The notes under the pieces were generated by a model. That model searched no databases, was not told the DNA's origin, and was given only the letters and a program-made list of their open reading frames with translations. 24,788 nucleotides of DNA from Zygnema cylindricum (Eukaryota; Streptophyta; Zygnematophyceae; Zygnematales; Zygnemataceae). The stretch is from assembly GCA_037447655.1 (NCBI GenBank), contig JBBHKE010003138.1, positions 68,114 to 92,901 of the forward strand, written 5' to 3'. Position 1 is the first letter of the stretch. The number at the start of each line of letters is the position of its first letter. Positions 7,791 through 17,791 of this stretch are shown here, one piece after another. Position numbers and translations under genes: made by a program.

Positions 7791-9580
7791 GAGATAATGT
7801 ATGTCGTATTTAGAGATTTTGAGCAGAAACCATGAACTGTGCCAACTACATTAAGAATGGGTTCTTACCTTAGCCGTAAAACGAATGACACCTTATGAGA
7901 GATAGGTTAGAAGGTAACCAGATATCTCACACCTTAAAGTATTTGGTAGCCAAGTTTATAGTCTTGATACGGATAAGAAAAACAGGAAACTAGATGTTAA
8001 AGGCAAACCTGGATACTTTGTAGGATATGATGATGATGTCAAAGGATATAGCATTTATGACTTAGCAAAGCAAGATATTATTTTTGTCAAACACCTAGTT
8101 GTCATGGATGAACGAAAGTCATTTGACCCCTTCAAATATACAAAAAAGATAAAAATCCTCTTTGAGTCTGACAGCGAGGAGAGTCCTGTCTTTCCCAAAA
8201 AGGACATGAGTGAGAGAGTGATTGCAGATTCAGGGGAGATCCAAGAAACATGAGATCTACCGAACACCCCACATATTCCTAGGGACTTCGAGGAGACAGA
8301 ACAGATGGAACTTGAACCGGCTTCCATGAATAGGGGATCCGATGAGACAGTAAGGAGAAACCCGAGACTTCCTTCCATTCCAGCTTCACAGTTTGAGGGA
8401 GGGAGAAGGAGAGCAGCAAAAGGATTCAAGAGAAATAGGTTGCTCAGAAGGTAACTAAGCTATCTCATCCTAATGAGCCTCAGTCATACTTGGAGGCAGT
8501 GAATATCCCAAAAAAAGCCAGATAGATTAGAGCCATAAATGATGAGATGGCTTCCATCATGGACGCAAATACTTGGGAACTAGCGGATTGTCCTCCAGAC
8601 AGAAAACCTATTGGCTGTAAATGGGTATTTATACTAAAACTGAACCCAGATAATACCATTCAGAGAGATAAAGCTCGTTTGGTAGCAAAGGGGTTTACCC
8701 AAAAAGAGGGGATTGACTATGAGGAGATGTTTGCTCTAGTTGTTTGGTTCCCATCAGTAAGGATTCTCCTCAATCTAGCAGCAGTAAAATACATGGAAAT
8801 TCATTAGATGGATATTAAGATCGCATTTCTCAATGGTGAGTAAGAGGAAGAAATCTTCATGCGGCAACCAGAGGGATTCGTGGAGAATGGGGAAGAGAGC
8901 AAAGTCTGCATGCTCATAAAGTCATTGTATGGACTTAAGCAGACTCCCCAACAGTGGAAGAAGAAACTAGATGAGTTTATCACCGGTCTAGGATATATCA
9001 GAATCAGAATCAGCTTTGACCATTCTATCTATATGTTTGAAGATGAGAATGGTGTCATTTTTATTGCAATTTATGTGGGTGATCTGCTTGTGTTGAGTAA
9101 ATCTTTGGAAAGTTTAATAAATTAAAGAAAGATCTTAAAAGCAAATTTGATATAAAGATTTAAAGGAGGCAAGCTATATTTTGGGGATCCTAATGGGGAG
9201 AGATAGGGGGAAAAGGATTATCAAACTTACTTAGAAAAAGCAATAGGTAATATGCTTGAGAAATTCCAGATGGAAAAAGCTAACAGTTGTACCACTCCCA
9301 TATCTTGAAAAAAGTAAGTGATGGAAGTGTAGGAGGAGTGATGATCTTAGATGATCAGATGAGTCCAAAAGAGAGAGATTTTATGAAGTCTATGCGTTAT
9401 AGACAGGTCGTAGGAAGTTTGATCTATAGTATGAACTGTATCTGGCCAAACATAGCGGCAGCAGGTAGAGTACTCAGTAGGAGTCTTAATGATCCTAGGA
9501 AGAAAGATTGGGAGGCAACCAAGAGAGTCATAAGATATATGGTGGGAACCATAGAGTTGTTGTTCTTTGGTGTAAAATAG
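7791..9580 (+). pseudogene. Copia element 1: reverse transcriptase region (decayed, RNase H missing)
   Basis: After the integrase comes the spacer region (KVFGSQVYSL, GKPGYFVGYDDDVKGY), then RT from about 8547 with [43 protein letters not shown] and LIKSLYGLKQTPQQW. The active site normally read as YVDDLL is YVGDLL (about 9075-9092), so a catalytic aspartate is lost. Several stops and frameshifts occur (8254, 8452, 8805, about 9122-9290). The C-terminal RT part (RQVVGSLIYSMNC ... RVIRYMVGT) ends at 9580. The following 117 bp show no RNase H motif, and the LTR of element 2 starts at 9698. RNase H and the 3' LTR of this element are absent from the window. Confidence 0.85.
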
Positions 9581-9697
9581 ACCGCAGAAGCCACCCAAAA
9601 TATCAAACAAAATGTTAAGCAAAGCTAGGCCAATGAACAATCATTTGAAATGCATCCTCCATTTAACATACTTCAACTAAGGTTTGATGGAATAATG
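9581..9697. other. Unassigned junction between copia element 1 and copia element 2
   Basis: 117 bp with no recognisable RNase H or LTR signature. It marks the breakpoint at which element 1 was truncated. The last bases before element 2 (TAATG) do not repeat on the other side of element 2. Confidence 0.4.
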
Positions 9698-10653
9698 TGT
9701 TGTTCTATGACTACCGGTACAGGTGGAGCTGCAGTAGTAGTGGTAGAATTAGACATAACTTACACAGAAGCTAACCAAGAAACCAATCAAACACTGATGT
9801 TTCACTCACTATAAAACCTGATCCACAGGTATTAATTACACCAAATTCAGCATACAATATCACCAGTATACAGAGTGTCAATTCCCAAAATTATAGCACA
9901 ATTGAACTTGTAAACCATAAGATACGACATCTGCAAGTTTCACAAAAACTACATTCAGATTTGCATTATCTCAAAACTGGTTGTTCAAATGTTTTTAAGT
10001 CCTAAACTTTTATACACTGAGTGTCTATCTACTGATCCTTTTGACCAATCACATTGAATAGTCGTGCTGTACTATAGTACGACAGAGTACCTAATGTACT
10101 TCCAAAAATCTCTTTTTCCACTAACCTAAATCAAGCAGTGTCACACTAAATTTAAATTAGCGAAACTCCAAAAAACGTTTGTTCAGGTTTTCTTCATTTG
10201 ATGTCGTACACCCAATATTGCTGCTTTGTCAGCAGTAGTCAAATAAGTCCAACCAGCTGTGGTTAATCTTGTATGAATATTTGGAGTGCTTACGGAGTAC
10301 TTCGTCACCTGTGGTCCACACTTAAATCGTAACCGTTAGTTCAGTTCAAATCGACGTCCTATATTTATTCTTCTCACTTGCTTTCCCAGATGTCCGGTAT
10401 TCCTTTTCGTCCGTCTGATGCGCCGGTTTGACTTCATTCGATGTGTTACATGTGTCAAGATTCATTCCGGCTTTTCTGTATTGTTTCTCATACAGACGCG
10501 TGTCTATCAGACCGTACGCTACACTCAGAGTTACTCATCTACTGTCACACTATACAAGGTAAGTATTACAACTTCAAGGACCCAAAAAATATTCTAAGTT
10601 ATAAACCTCCCCTCACTGCCTTATCTACTGAGGATAAAGGTTTGAAACCAACA
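9698..10653 (-). repeat. 3' LTR of copia element 2
   Basis: Aligns along its whole length with 14792-15746. Boundaries are set by TGTTGTTCTATG on the left and CCAACA on the right, next to the polypurine tract. It carries the same inverted TATAAAA (10008-10014) and GTAC cluster (about 10066-10100) as the other LTR. Confidence 0.9.
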
Positions 10654-10664
10654 CTCCCCTAAAG
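10654..10664 (-). other. Polypurine tract of copia element 2
   Basis: On the minus strand CTTTAGGGGAG lies directly before the 3' LTR start TGTTGG, 12 bp after the pol stop at 10677-10679. Confidence 0.7.
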
Positions 10665-10676
10665 ATTTAGACTCAG

Positions 10677-12799
10677 CTAATCACTCAGACCAATAGCTTG
10701 TCTACAGAATTGTAATTTGGGTGCAGGCAGAGCTTTAGTAAGCATGTCTGCAACCATGTGTTCATCAGGCAAATAAGACAGTTTTATGACTCTAGCAAGC
10801 ACCTCTCTCTGACAAAATGAAGTCTGACATCCATGTGCTTACTCTTGAAGTGATGGCTGGGATTAGAGGCGATTGCAATTGCTGCTTGGTTGTCACACCA
10901 TATCACCCGAGCACCAGTTTCCACGTATCCCAATACCTGCAAAAGTGCCTTCACCCATAGAAGTTCCTTGAGGGCAGAGCTTGCTGCCATATATTCCGAT
11001 TCCATTGTTGATTGAGCTGTGACCTTTTGAAGTTTGCTGCTCCAGCAGCAAGTTCGATTTCCAATCTGCAAAACAAATCCTGTAGTAGATTTTCTGCTGG
11101 GCATGTCACCATAGCTAGCATCGCTCCAAGTTTGTAGTTTTACTTCTCCTCCTCCAAGAACAAGCTTCAGATTTCGAGTTCCTCCCAGGTATCTGAGAAC
11201 TCTCTTTGCAGCCTCCTAGTCTGCCTTTTTCGGATTCTGCAGACTTCTACTCAAAGAGCCAACAGCAACTGCAATGTCAGGCCTCGTGCAATTCATAAAA
11301 TATACGAGGCTACCATCTACCTGCCTGTATGGTTTTGATGCCATAAAGTCCTCCTCCCCTAACTCTAGGCTCTCACTGACTAGAATTCCTGAATCAAAGT
11401 CACTTCCCTCTAATTTCTGCCGGAATTCCATAGGAGAAACACACCCTTTTACTTCCTTCATTTCAATTTTTTCAAGCATAGAACCTATGGCTTCCTTTTC
11501 AGTTAACATTATCTGTCTCTTATTTCTATCTCTCTTTACTTGTATCCCTAATATATATTTGGCTTCACCAAGATCCTTCATCTCAAAATCTGGAGTTTAA
11601 GGCTATCTTAATTCGATTTATTTCATCCATAGATTTGCTGATTAGCAGCAGATCATCTACATATACAACAGTATAGAGTATCCTATCATTTCCTTGTAGA
11701 ACATTCACAGAGTGATTTGAACTTAATCTTTTAAAGCCTAGTCTAGTTAGGAACTCATCCAAATTCAAGTTCCATTGTCTAGGGGCTTGTTTCAAACCAT
11801 ACAACGATTTCAGCAGGTTACAGACTAGTCTTTCCTTTCCTGTCTCTTCGTACATTTCTGGTTGCTTCATATAGATAGTTTCTTCAAGCTCTCCATAAAG
11901 AAAAGCAGTCTTAACATCCATTTGATGAACTTCCATATTTTCAATTGCAGCTAGACTTAACAGAATTCTGACAGATGGAAATCTTACCACCAGAGAAGAA
12001 GGTTTCCTCAAAATCAATTCCCTTCTTTTGATTGTAACCCTTTGCCACAACTCTGGCTTTGTATCTCTCGATTGTTCCATCCGAATTTAGCTTAACTTTG
12101 AACACCCATTTGCTGCCAATAGCATTCCGGTTCGGAGGAAGATCAACTAACTCCCACGTTTGAGCCTCCATTATCGATTTCATCTTGTCATTTGCTGCCT
12201 CAATCCAGTGAGTTCTTTCGGTTGATGAGAAGGCCTCCCGGATGGTCAGAGGTTCTCCCTGAAGTTGAAGAAAATGCAAAATGGGAACCTGATTGCAGAC
12301 GGCTGCTAGATCTCCTTCCCCCCGGAAATTCTGAGGCAGAGACCGATGGCTGTCGTGCGTTCTTTGTCTGTCTTGTAACCTGCCTTGGCTGCTCGTGGAG
12401 CCTCTCAGCCTGCTCATGATGAGGTTGTATATGATCGTGCTGATCAGAAGAAACTTGCTCTGCAATAGGTTGCTGAACCACTGGAAAGTAAGTGGCTTTA
12501 AGAGTATCAAAAATGACATATTCATGAGATTTAATTTCAGCCTGTTTGTCAGTCATTATAAATAGATCTAATGAATCTCCTTTATCTTTTACAATAACAT
12601 TCTTGGACACCACAATCTTGTCCTTTTCTAGAACATATACCCTATACCCTTTTGAATAATCATCATACCCCATGAGGAGTCCTGGTAACCCTTTTGGCTC
12701 CATTTTCCAAGTAGACTGAAAAGTATTTAAGATAAAGCATTTACTCCCAAACACTTTAAAATGACCGACCTGAGTTTTCTTCCTGTCCATAGTTCGAAA
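10677..12799 (-). pseudogene. Copia element 2: reverse transcriptase and RNase H (frameshifted)
   Basis: Read on the minus strand: the post-integrase spacer (HFKVFGSKCF, GLLMGYDDYSKGYRVYV), then RT with AQTWELVDLPPNR, IGSKWVFKVK, YKARVVAKGYNQKKGIDF, MDVKTAFLYGELEE, LLKSLYGLKQAPRQW and an intact active site YVDDLLLIS (about 11640-11665). Next come SLVYFMNCTRPDIAVAVGSL and RNase H with WSDASYGDMPS, STMESEYMA and VIWCDNQAAIAIA. The three RNase H acidic residues are visible. The frame shifts near 11990, at 11582 and near 11216, and by one base in an AGAGAGAGG run near 10815. After that last shift the true C-terminus (HMVADMLTKALPAPKLQF) is read through to a TAG at 10677-10679. The catalytic residues are mostly preserved but the frame is broken. 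Less decayed than element 1. Confidence 0.88.
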
Positions 12800-13917
12800 G
12801 GTGTTGTGCTAACCAATCTGGACCCAAGTCTATTTTTGATATACACTGCAGAATTTTAGGGCCTCTGCCCAGAATTTCATATCTATACTTTTATCAGCAA
12901 GCATAGATCTAGCACACTCTGTAACTGTTCTATTTAACCTCTCTGAAACACCATTTTGTTGAGGTGTGTAAGGAACAGTTAGCTGACGACTGATGCCTTC
13001 ATCCAATAGAAACTTTTTAAATTCATTTGACATATACTCGCCTCCATTATCCGATTTGAGTTCCAAAATTGAAGTACCATGGAGCTTTTCCGCCCAAGCT
13101 TTGTAGTGTTTAAAGTGGGAAAAAACCTCACTTTTTTCTTTCATGAAATACACTTTAGTATATCTAGAAAAATCATCAGTAAATGTCACCATAAAGCGAA
13201 CCCCCCCAGCAGATGGTATTTGAGCCGGGCCCAACACATCAAAATGAACGAGCTGTAAGACCTTCGTTGATCGGTGCTCCGATTCTTGTGGAAAAGGCAG
13301 CTTGTGAATCTTCCCCAAAGAGCAGCCATCACATGTTTTAACTGGCTGATCTGTTAAAGTAATACCTTCTATTTTGCCAGATTTCACCATTTTGTTCAAG
13401 CTGTTATAATTAACATGTCCTAGCCTTTTATGCCATAACTCATTCTCAAACATTACATTTGAGTAGAGAACATCATTTTCTTTAGAATTTGCCATATCCA
13501 TACGATACATTTTGCTTTTATCTCTAGTTCCTGTGACTGCTTCTTTTCCTAGCTTGCTTACAACCTGTCAACCCCTTTTAAGGGTTACTTCAAAACCATT
13601 GCTTTCAACTAGAGACGTAAAAAACAGATTCTTTTTGAAGGCTGGAACATACAAGACATTGTGAAAAGTTCTTTCAACCGACTTGCCTCCTATTTCTACC
13701 AGCAATGAAACATCACCCTGAGCAGAAGTCTGGACACTCATGCCACAAGCATAGTATATATTCTTTGCATGCCACAAGCATAGTATATATTCTTTGCAGG
13801 TGTATTCCGGAGAGTAGTAAAAAGGGCTTTGTTCCAACACATGTGAGCCGAAGCTCCCGTGTCCATGATCCACCTGGCGTCCTTTGACCCTTCCATCGCC
13901 ACCGCCATGGCAAATAA
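12800..13917 (-). pseudogene. Copia element 2: protease and integrase (interrupted)
   Basis: Directly after gag and in the same frame, the minus strand reads RWIMDTGASAHMCW, a copia protease with its catalytic DTGA. A 29-bp tandem duplication at 13741-13798 then throws the frame, and a stop lies at 13568-13570. The integrase has the zinc-binding segment ELWHKRLGHVNYN...CDGCSLGK. Its core shows all three acidic residues: VHFDVLGPAQIP, LKSDNGGEYMS and QNGVSERLNRT. The integrase is open for 227 codons, from 13510 down to a stop at 12830. The last part (FWAEALKF, then the conserved TPFELW) continues only after a frameshift. Confidence 0.88.
13741..13798 (-). repeat. Exact 29-bp tandem duplication inside the protease region
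   Basis: The unit TGCCACAAGCATAGTATATA plus TTCTTTGCA occurs twice with no spacer (13741-13769 and 13770-13798). As 29 is not a multiple of three, it breaks the protease frame. Reading across one unit joins the frames on both sides, so the duplication arose after the element was coding-competent. The two units are identical, which points to a recent event. Confidence 0.85.
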
Positions 13918-14787
13918 CTACGATGTATTGTGCTCATCCAGACCAGGGGACTCATCTTCGTGAGTTACAGATGAAGAAAACAGTGAGTTGTTTTGCAAAC
14001 GATTACCAGAAAAGCCCTGGTTAAACTGACTTTGCTGCCACCCTGGTCTATATAAACCAGTTTCATTTGCCTTTTTGAGCTTATGACAGTACCGATATCC
14101 ATGACCTTTCTCTGAACAGTAAAAGCATGTAGTAAAAGACTGCCTATTTTGCCCTTGATTAAACTGATTCTTTGACTGTTTAAACTGTCCTCTTGTGTCA
14201 AAATCTGTGTTAAAAGCTTCTACTTGCTTTTCTCCATTTAGCATTTTTGAGGTAGACTCTTCTTCCAAAATAATATTAATAGCTAACTGGAGTGTCCAGC
14301 TAGACTTATCATGCATTTTCAATTCGGTAGATGCATCTTTCATACTGCTAAGAAGACCTCAAATGACCAACGCAGCCTGCAAAAACTCTGGGAAAGAGCC
14401 ACCAGCACACGCATGAGAATCATTAAGAGTTCGAAAGTTGTCAATATATTCCGCCATCGTTCCTCCCGAGTATTTGTAATCCCAGATTTTTCCTGCCAAC
14501 AAAAGCTCCTCCTGAACATTCGCCTTGTCATAAGAGGATTTGAGGGAAGTCCAAATATCAATCGCCTTCTTCATTTTGATACGAGACATAACTATGTTCT
14601 CCGAAAGGCAAAGCTTCAGGGCGTTCCGAGCTGACGAATTTTTCTTCGCCCATGATAGATCAGCTTCATCTAGAGATCCATCAATCACTTCCTGCAAAGC
14701 TGCAGTTTCAAAATATGACTCAACCATATCCACCCAGCAAGCATACTTCTGCCCATTAAACACTGGTATTCTTGGAGACAGGCCCAT
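13918..14787 (-). pseudogene. Copia element 2: gag with zinc knuckle (one internal stop)
   Basis: The frame starts at ATG 14787-14785, only four bases after the LTR and inside the primer binding site. It begins MGLSPRIPVFNGQKYACWVD, the usual N-terminus of copia gag (UBN2-type), so no earlier or later start fits better. A gag helical domain follows, then a CX2CX4HX4C knuckle CFYCSEKGHGYRYC (about 14085-14127). The frame is continuous apart from a TGA at 14359-14361 (LVI-stop-GLLSS, consistent with a CGA-to-TGA change). It ends at a TAG at 13918-13920, in phase with protease. That TAG may be a later mutation, or a regulated gag/pro boundary. The latter is weakly supported, as most copia elements use a single frame. 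Confidence 0.88.
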
Positions 14788-14791
14788 AACC
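14781..14791 (-). other. Primer binding site of copia element 2 (initiator tRNA-Met, anticodon region)
   Basis: The minus strand reads ...GAACAACA (LTR end), then GGTTATGGGCC with no spacer. It is the reverse complement of GGCCCAUAACC in the anticodon arm of plant initiator tRNA-Met (recalled). The ATG within it pairs with the CAU anticodon and is also the gag start codon. Confidence 0.75.
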
Positions 14792-15746
14792 TGTTGTTCT
14801 ATGACTACCGGTACAAGTGGAGCTGCAGCAGTAGTGGTAGAATTAGATATAACTTACACAGAAGCTAACCAAGAAACCAATCAAACACTGATGTTTCACT
14901 CACTATAAAACCTGATTCAATAGTACAAATTACACCAAATTCAGCTTAAAATATCACCAGTATACACACTGTCAATTCCCAAAATTACAGCACAATTGAA
15001 CTAGTAAACCATAAGATATGACATCTGCAAGTTTCAAAAAAACTGCATTCAGATTTGCATTATCCCAAAACTAGTTGTTCAAATGTTTCTAAGTCCTAAA
15101 CTTTTATACACTGAGTGTCTATCTACTGATCCTTTTGACCAATGAGATTGAATAGTCGTGCTGTACTATAGTACGACAGAGTACCTAATGTACTTCCAAA
15201 AATGTCTTTTTCCACTAACCTAAATCAAGCAGTGTCACACTAAATTTAAATTAGCTAAACTCCAAAAAACGTTTGTTTAAGTTTTCTTCATTTGATGTCG
15301 TACACCCAATGTTGCTGCTTTGTCAGCAGTAGTTAAATAAGTCCAACCGGCTGTGGTTAATCTTGTATGAATATTTGGAGTGCTTACGGAGTACTTCGTC
15401 ACTTGTGGTCCACACTTAAATCGTAACCGTTAGTTCAGTTCAAATCGACGTCCTATATTTATTTTTCACACTTGCTTTCCCAGATGTCCGGTATTCCTTT
15501 TCATCCGTCTGATGCGCCGGTTTGACTTTGTTCGATGTGTTACATGTGTCAAGATTCATTCCGCCTTTTCTGTATTGTTTCTCATACAGACGCGTGTCTA
15601 TCAGACCGTACGCTACACTCAGAGTTACTCTTCTACTGTCACACTATACAAGGTAAGTATTACAACTTCAAGGACCCAAAAATATTATAAGTTATAAACC
15701 TCCCCTCACAGCCTTATCTACTGAGGATAAAGCTTTGAAAGCAACA
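14792..15746 (-). repeat. 5' LTR of copia element 2
   Basis: Partner of 9698-10653. On the minus strand it starts TGTTGC at 15746 and ends AACAACA at 14792. The U3 has a GTAC cluster (15163-15193) and a TATAAAA box (15108-15102), leaving about 310 nt for R and U5. One base separates it from the foldback element. Confidence 0.9.
15102..15193 (-). promoter_or_regulatory. LTR promoter of copia element 2: TATA box with four phased GTAC motifs upstream
   Basis: The minus strand has GTGTATAAAAGTTT (TATA at 15108-15102). Upstream of it GTAC occurs at 15163, 15171, 15181 and 15190, i.e. spaced 8, 10 and 9 bp and so close to one helical turn. Further GTAC motifs lie at 15300, 15391 and 15608. The same cluster is in the 3' LTR. 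Sequential SBP-type binding is an inference. Confidence 0.45.
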
Positions 15747-15747
15747 A

Positions 15748-16665
15748 TGGGGACCTGCCACGTGTGAATCTGTTGACTTTTTTGGCAAAAGTTGCCAAAA
15801 GAGCCATTTCGGGATGTCGGCGCTCACGCTGGCCATCCGCTTGTATTTTCTCATTCGAAGTCGTCCGTTCGATTCTGGCGGCTCGCAGAATGCTATTTGG
15901 CGTCCGTTGTACTTTGTGGCCGCCATCCCTTTACCGTTCCATGTTCACCAGTTTGTCGGTCCAATCCTGTAAGTTGCCCTAAAATTTTTGTTTAGTTTAT
16001 CGGCCAACGTTTATGTGCTACGCTGTCCGTAATAAATCGCAGTTAAACAGAGACGGAACAAATTTTTAAACGTGGCATGCCACGCTGTATAAAGTCAATG
16101 ATATAATACAGTTTGTTATAAAGTACTATTGTATGCATACTATATTTTGTTTAAGTTATCGTTGATATGGAATTTGTTGGTCTCAGGTCGATATATCGGG
16201 ACCTCTGACCGTTCGATAACACCGATACCGATAGTTATCGGTTATCGAACGGTCAGCGGTTCCGATATATTTGTTTTTTTTGTACTTTCTGTCCGGAGTG
16301 CTTTCTATCCCATAAACTGAACGGTAAATTTACGAAAAATGTACGGTTGTTTACGGGAAATGTACGGAATTTGATTAAAAAACACGTTGCACTTTGTAGT
16401 ACTTTTTGGGCGGTTAATTGAACATAAAATTTACGGGAACGTACGGAATTGTATTGATAAAATGATTAGCAAGGAACGGTAAAAAGACGGCGGACACAAA
16501 GTACAACAGATGCAAAATAACATTATGCGCGTCGCCGGAATCGAACGGACAACATTCAATGAGAAAATACGAGCGGACGGTCAGCGTGAGCGCTGGCATC
16601 TCGGAATGGCGTTTTTGGCGGCTTTTGCCAAAAAAGCCGACGGATTGCCACGTGGCAGGTTTCCA
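15748..16665. mobile_element. Non-autonomous foldback element with long terminal inverted repeats
   Basis: The left arm (15748-16006) and the reverse complement of the right arm (16411-16665) align over about 255 bp. Shared blocks include ACCTGCCACGTG, TTTTTTGGCAAAAG, GCGCTCACGCTG, GTATTTTCTCATT, GTCCGTTCGATTC and TTTACCGTTCC. No transposase is encoded. Arms of this length recall Mutator-like or foldback elements. No target duplication is recognisable, the left end lying one base from the copia LTR. The middle contains a separate strong hairpin at 16191-16270. Confidence 0.7.
16191..16270. repeat. Central hairpin of the foldback element
   Basis: The 30-bp arms 16191-16220 and 16241-16270 (CTGACCGTTCGATAAC and its complement at the inner side) pair with two mismatches around a 20-bp loop that itself contains CGATA and TATCG. 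The hairpin centre (about 16230) is close to the centre of the whole foldback element (about 16207). Confidence 0.75.
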
Positions 16666-17045
16666 GTGGATCCCAAAAAATAAAAGGGACAAAGCCACGG
16701 CGTCGGATGTGAAAGGTACATCGTCTTTACTGGAGCCGTACTAAAGCCGTACACATCTTATGCCGGCTACTGTATCTTGTACAAATGATCTGATTGGTAG
16801 GTACCTCAGGGGTTGTGAGTAGGGCGCGTCGGGGGAATAAGACGTACAGTTGAGTGTACATGCCGTACATTTATCTGTACGGATCGTACAGTTATCGCCG
16901 ATAGTTATCGTTATCGGCATTATCGCCGATAAGTAGCCGATATTATCGGCTACTTATTGGCGATAAGACCGATAGCGATATATCGTACCAATATATCGAT
17001 TATCGGGTCCCCGAAAAAAGGCCCATATCGGTTATCGACAAATCC
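16666..17045. repeat. GTAC-rich then TATCG-palindrome-rich DNA
   Basis: GTAC occurs about eleven times between 16714 and 16990. From 16879 to 17042 the motif TATCG and its complement CGATA alternate many times. A near-perfect hairpin has 23-bp arms at 16920-16942 and 16944-16966, a one-base loop and one mismatch. The composition resembles the hairpin at 16191-16270, so this may be another member or remnant of the same transposon family. No coding potential. Confidence 0.55.
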
Positions 17046-17791
17046 TTACCGATGCACAACACTACAAAATATACACAGTACACCACCACCATTCTATCAC
17101 AAACGTTGATGTCCATATGTTTTGTAAGACGACTGTCCTCCTGAGGCCCAGAAGTCAAATTTTCGATCATTCGCACGTTTAGATATCGCCATTGCTGTAA
17201 GAGATACAGATTAAAAACCAACACTTTCTGCTTAATAAATAACTGCCACAGAAAAACGTGAAAACCCCTTTCACAACTCTTAAGTGACGACATCCCGCAG
17301 TAGGTAATAAGAGACAACATCCATCATTCATCACGTGGAAGTGTGTGGACCAATGATGGCAATAAAATTGAGAGGAGCCTTCAATACAAATACCAATTCG
17401 ACATCCCCATTTCGTCGGTAAATATAAAAACACGGTTCAAACTTCTCAATCCCACATATTTACAATTTGTTCATCACCTGGTTTTACATCCAGAACCACA
17501 GGCTACAGGAATAATAATTGAAAAAAAAAAATTGACCACTCGTCAAAAACATAGACCACTTGTCAAAAATATAGTCCTCATTGCGATGGAATATTTTTTG
17601 AACTATTTCAATGTCAGCAGTCGGTAATAACCAACTGATGTATCTTTATTTAAGCAAATAAGCTACGCACGTACAAAGTTTGTACAAACAGACACGTCAC
17701 ATACTAAAGATCTCCTTCCTATTGAGAATCCTACGACAAAAACTACATCAAAATATTGAAAGAATATCAAGCTTTCCTACAATTTGTGACA
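17046..17791. other. 3' flank of the glycosyltransferase gene, no coding signal
   Basis: Short open frames here have no family signature. A 20-bp unit (GACCACTYGTCAAAAAYATA) is tandemly duplicated at 17534-17573 with two differences. A minus-strand AATAAA at 17650-17645 lies about 142 nt after the glycosyltransferase stop and is a candidate poly(A) signal, so roughly 17620-17791 is likely 3' UTR. Confidence 0.4.
17645..17650 (-). terminator. Candidate poly(A) signal of the glycosyltransferase gene
   Basis: Minus-strand AATAAA, 142 nt downstream of the stop codon at 17792-17794. Plant poly(A) signals are loose, so this is only suggestive. Confidence 0.35.

Larger units (their letters stand above)
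9698..15746 (-). mobile_element. Full-length Ty1/copia retrotransposon (element 2), 6.05 kb, degraded coding region
   Basis: Two direct repeats of 956 and 955 bp bound the element, each with TGTTG...CAACA ends read on the minus strand. Inside, on the minus strand, are a primer binding site at 14791-14781, gag, protease, integrase, RT, RNase H, and a polypurine tract against the 3' LTR. The LTRs differ at roughly 40 positions by eye, so the insertion is not recent. No convincing 5-bp target duplication is present: the flanks, read on the minus strand, are CCCAT before the 5' LTR and CATTA after the 3' LTR. This suggests later rearrangement or recombination between elements. The left flank is the broken end of element 1 and the right flank is the foldback element. 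Confidence 0.9.

Noticed and set aside
13741-13798. CRISPR-like or satellite repeat
   Set aside because: Only two adjacent units without spacers, inside a retroelement coding region; a simple tandem duplication explains it.
9693-15751. Target-site duplication around copia element 2
   Set aside because: Flanks share only ATG (TAATG before, ATGGG after on +), too short and in the wrong register for the 5 bp expected.
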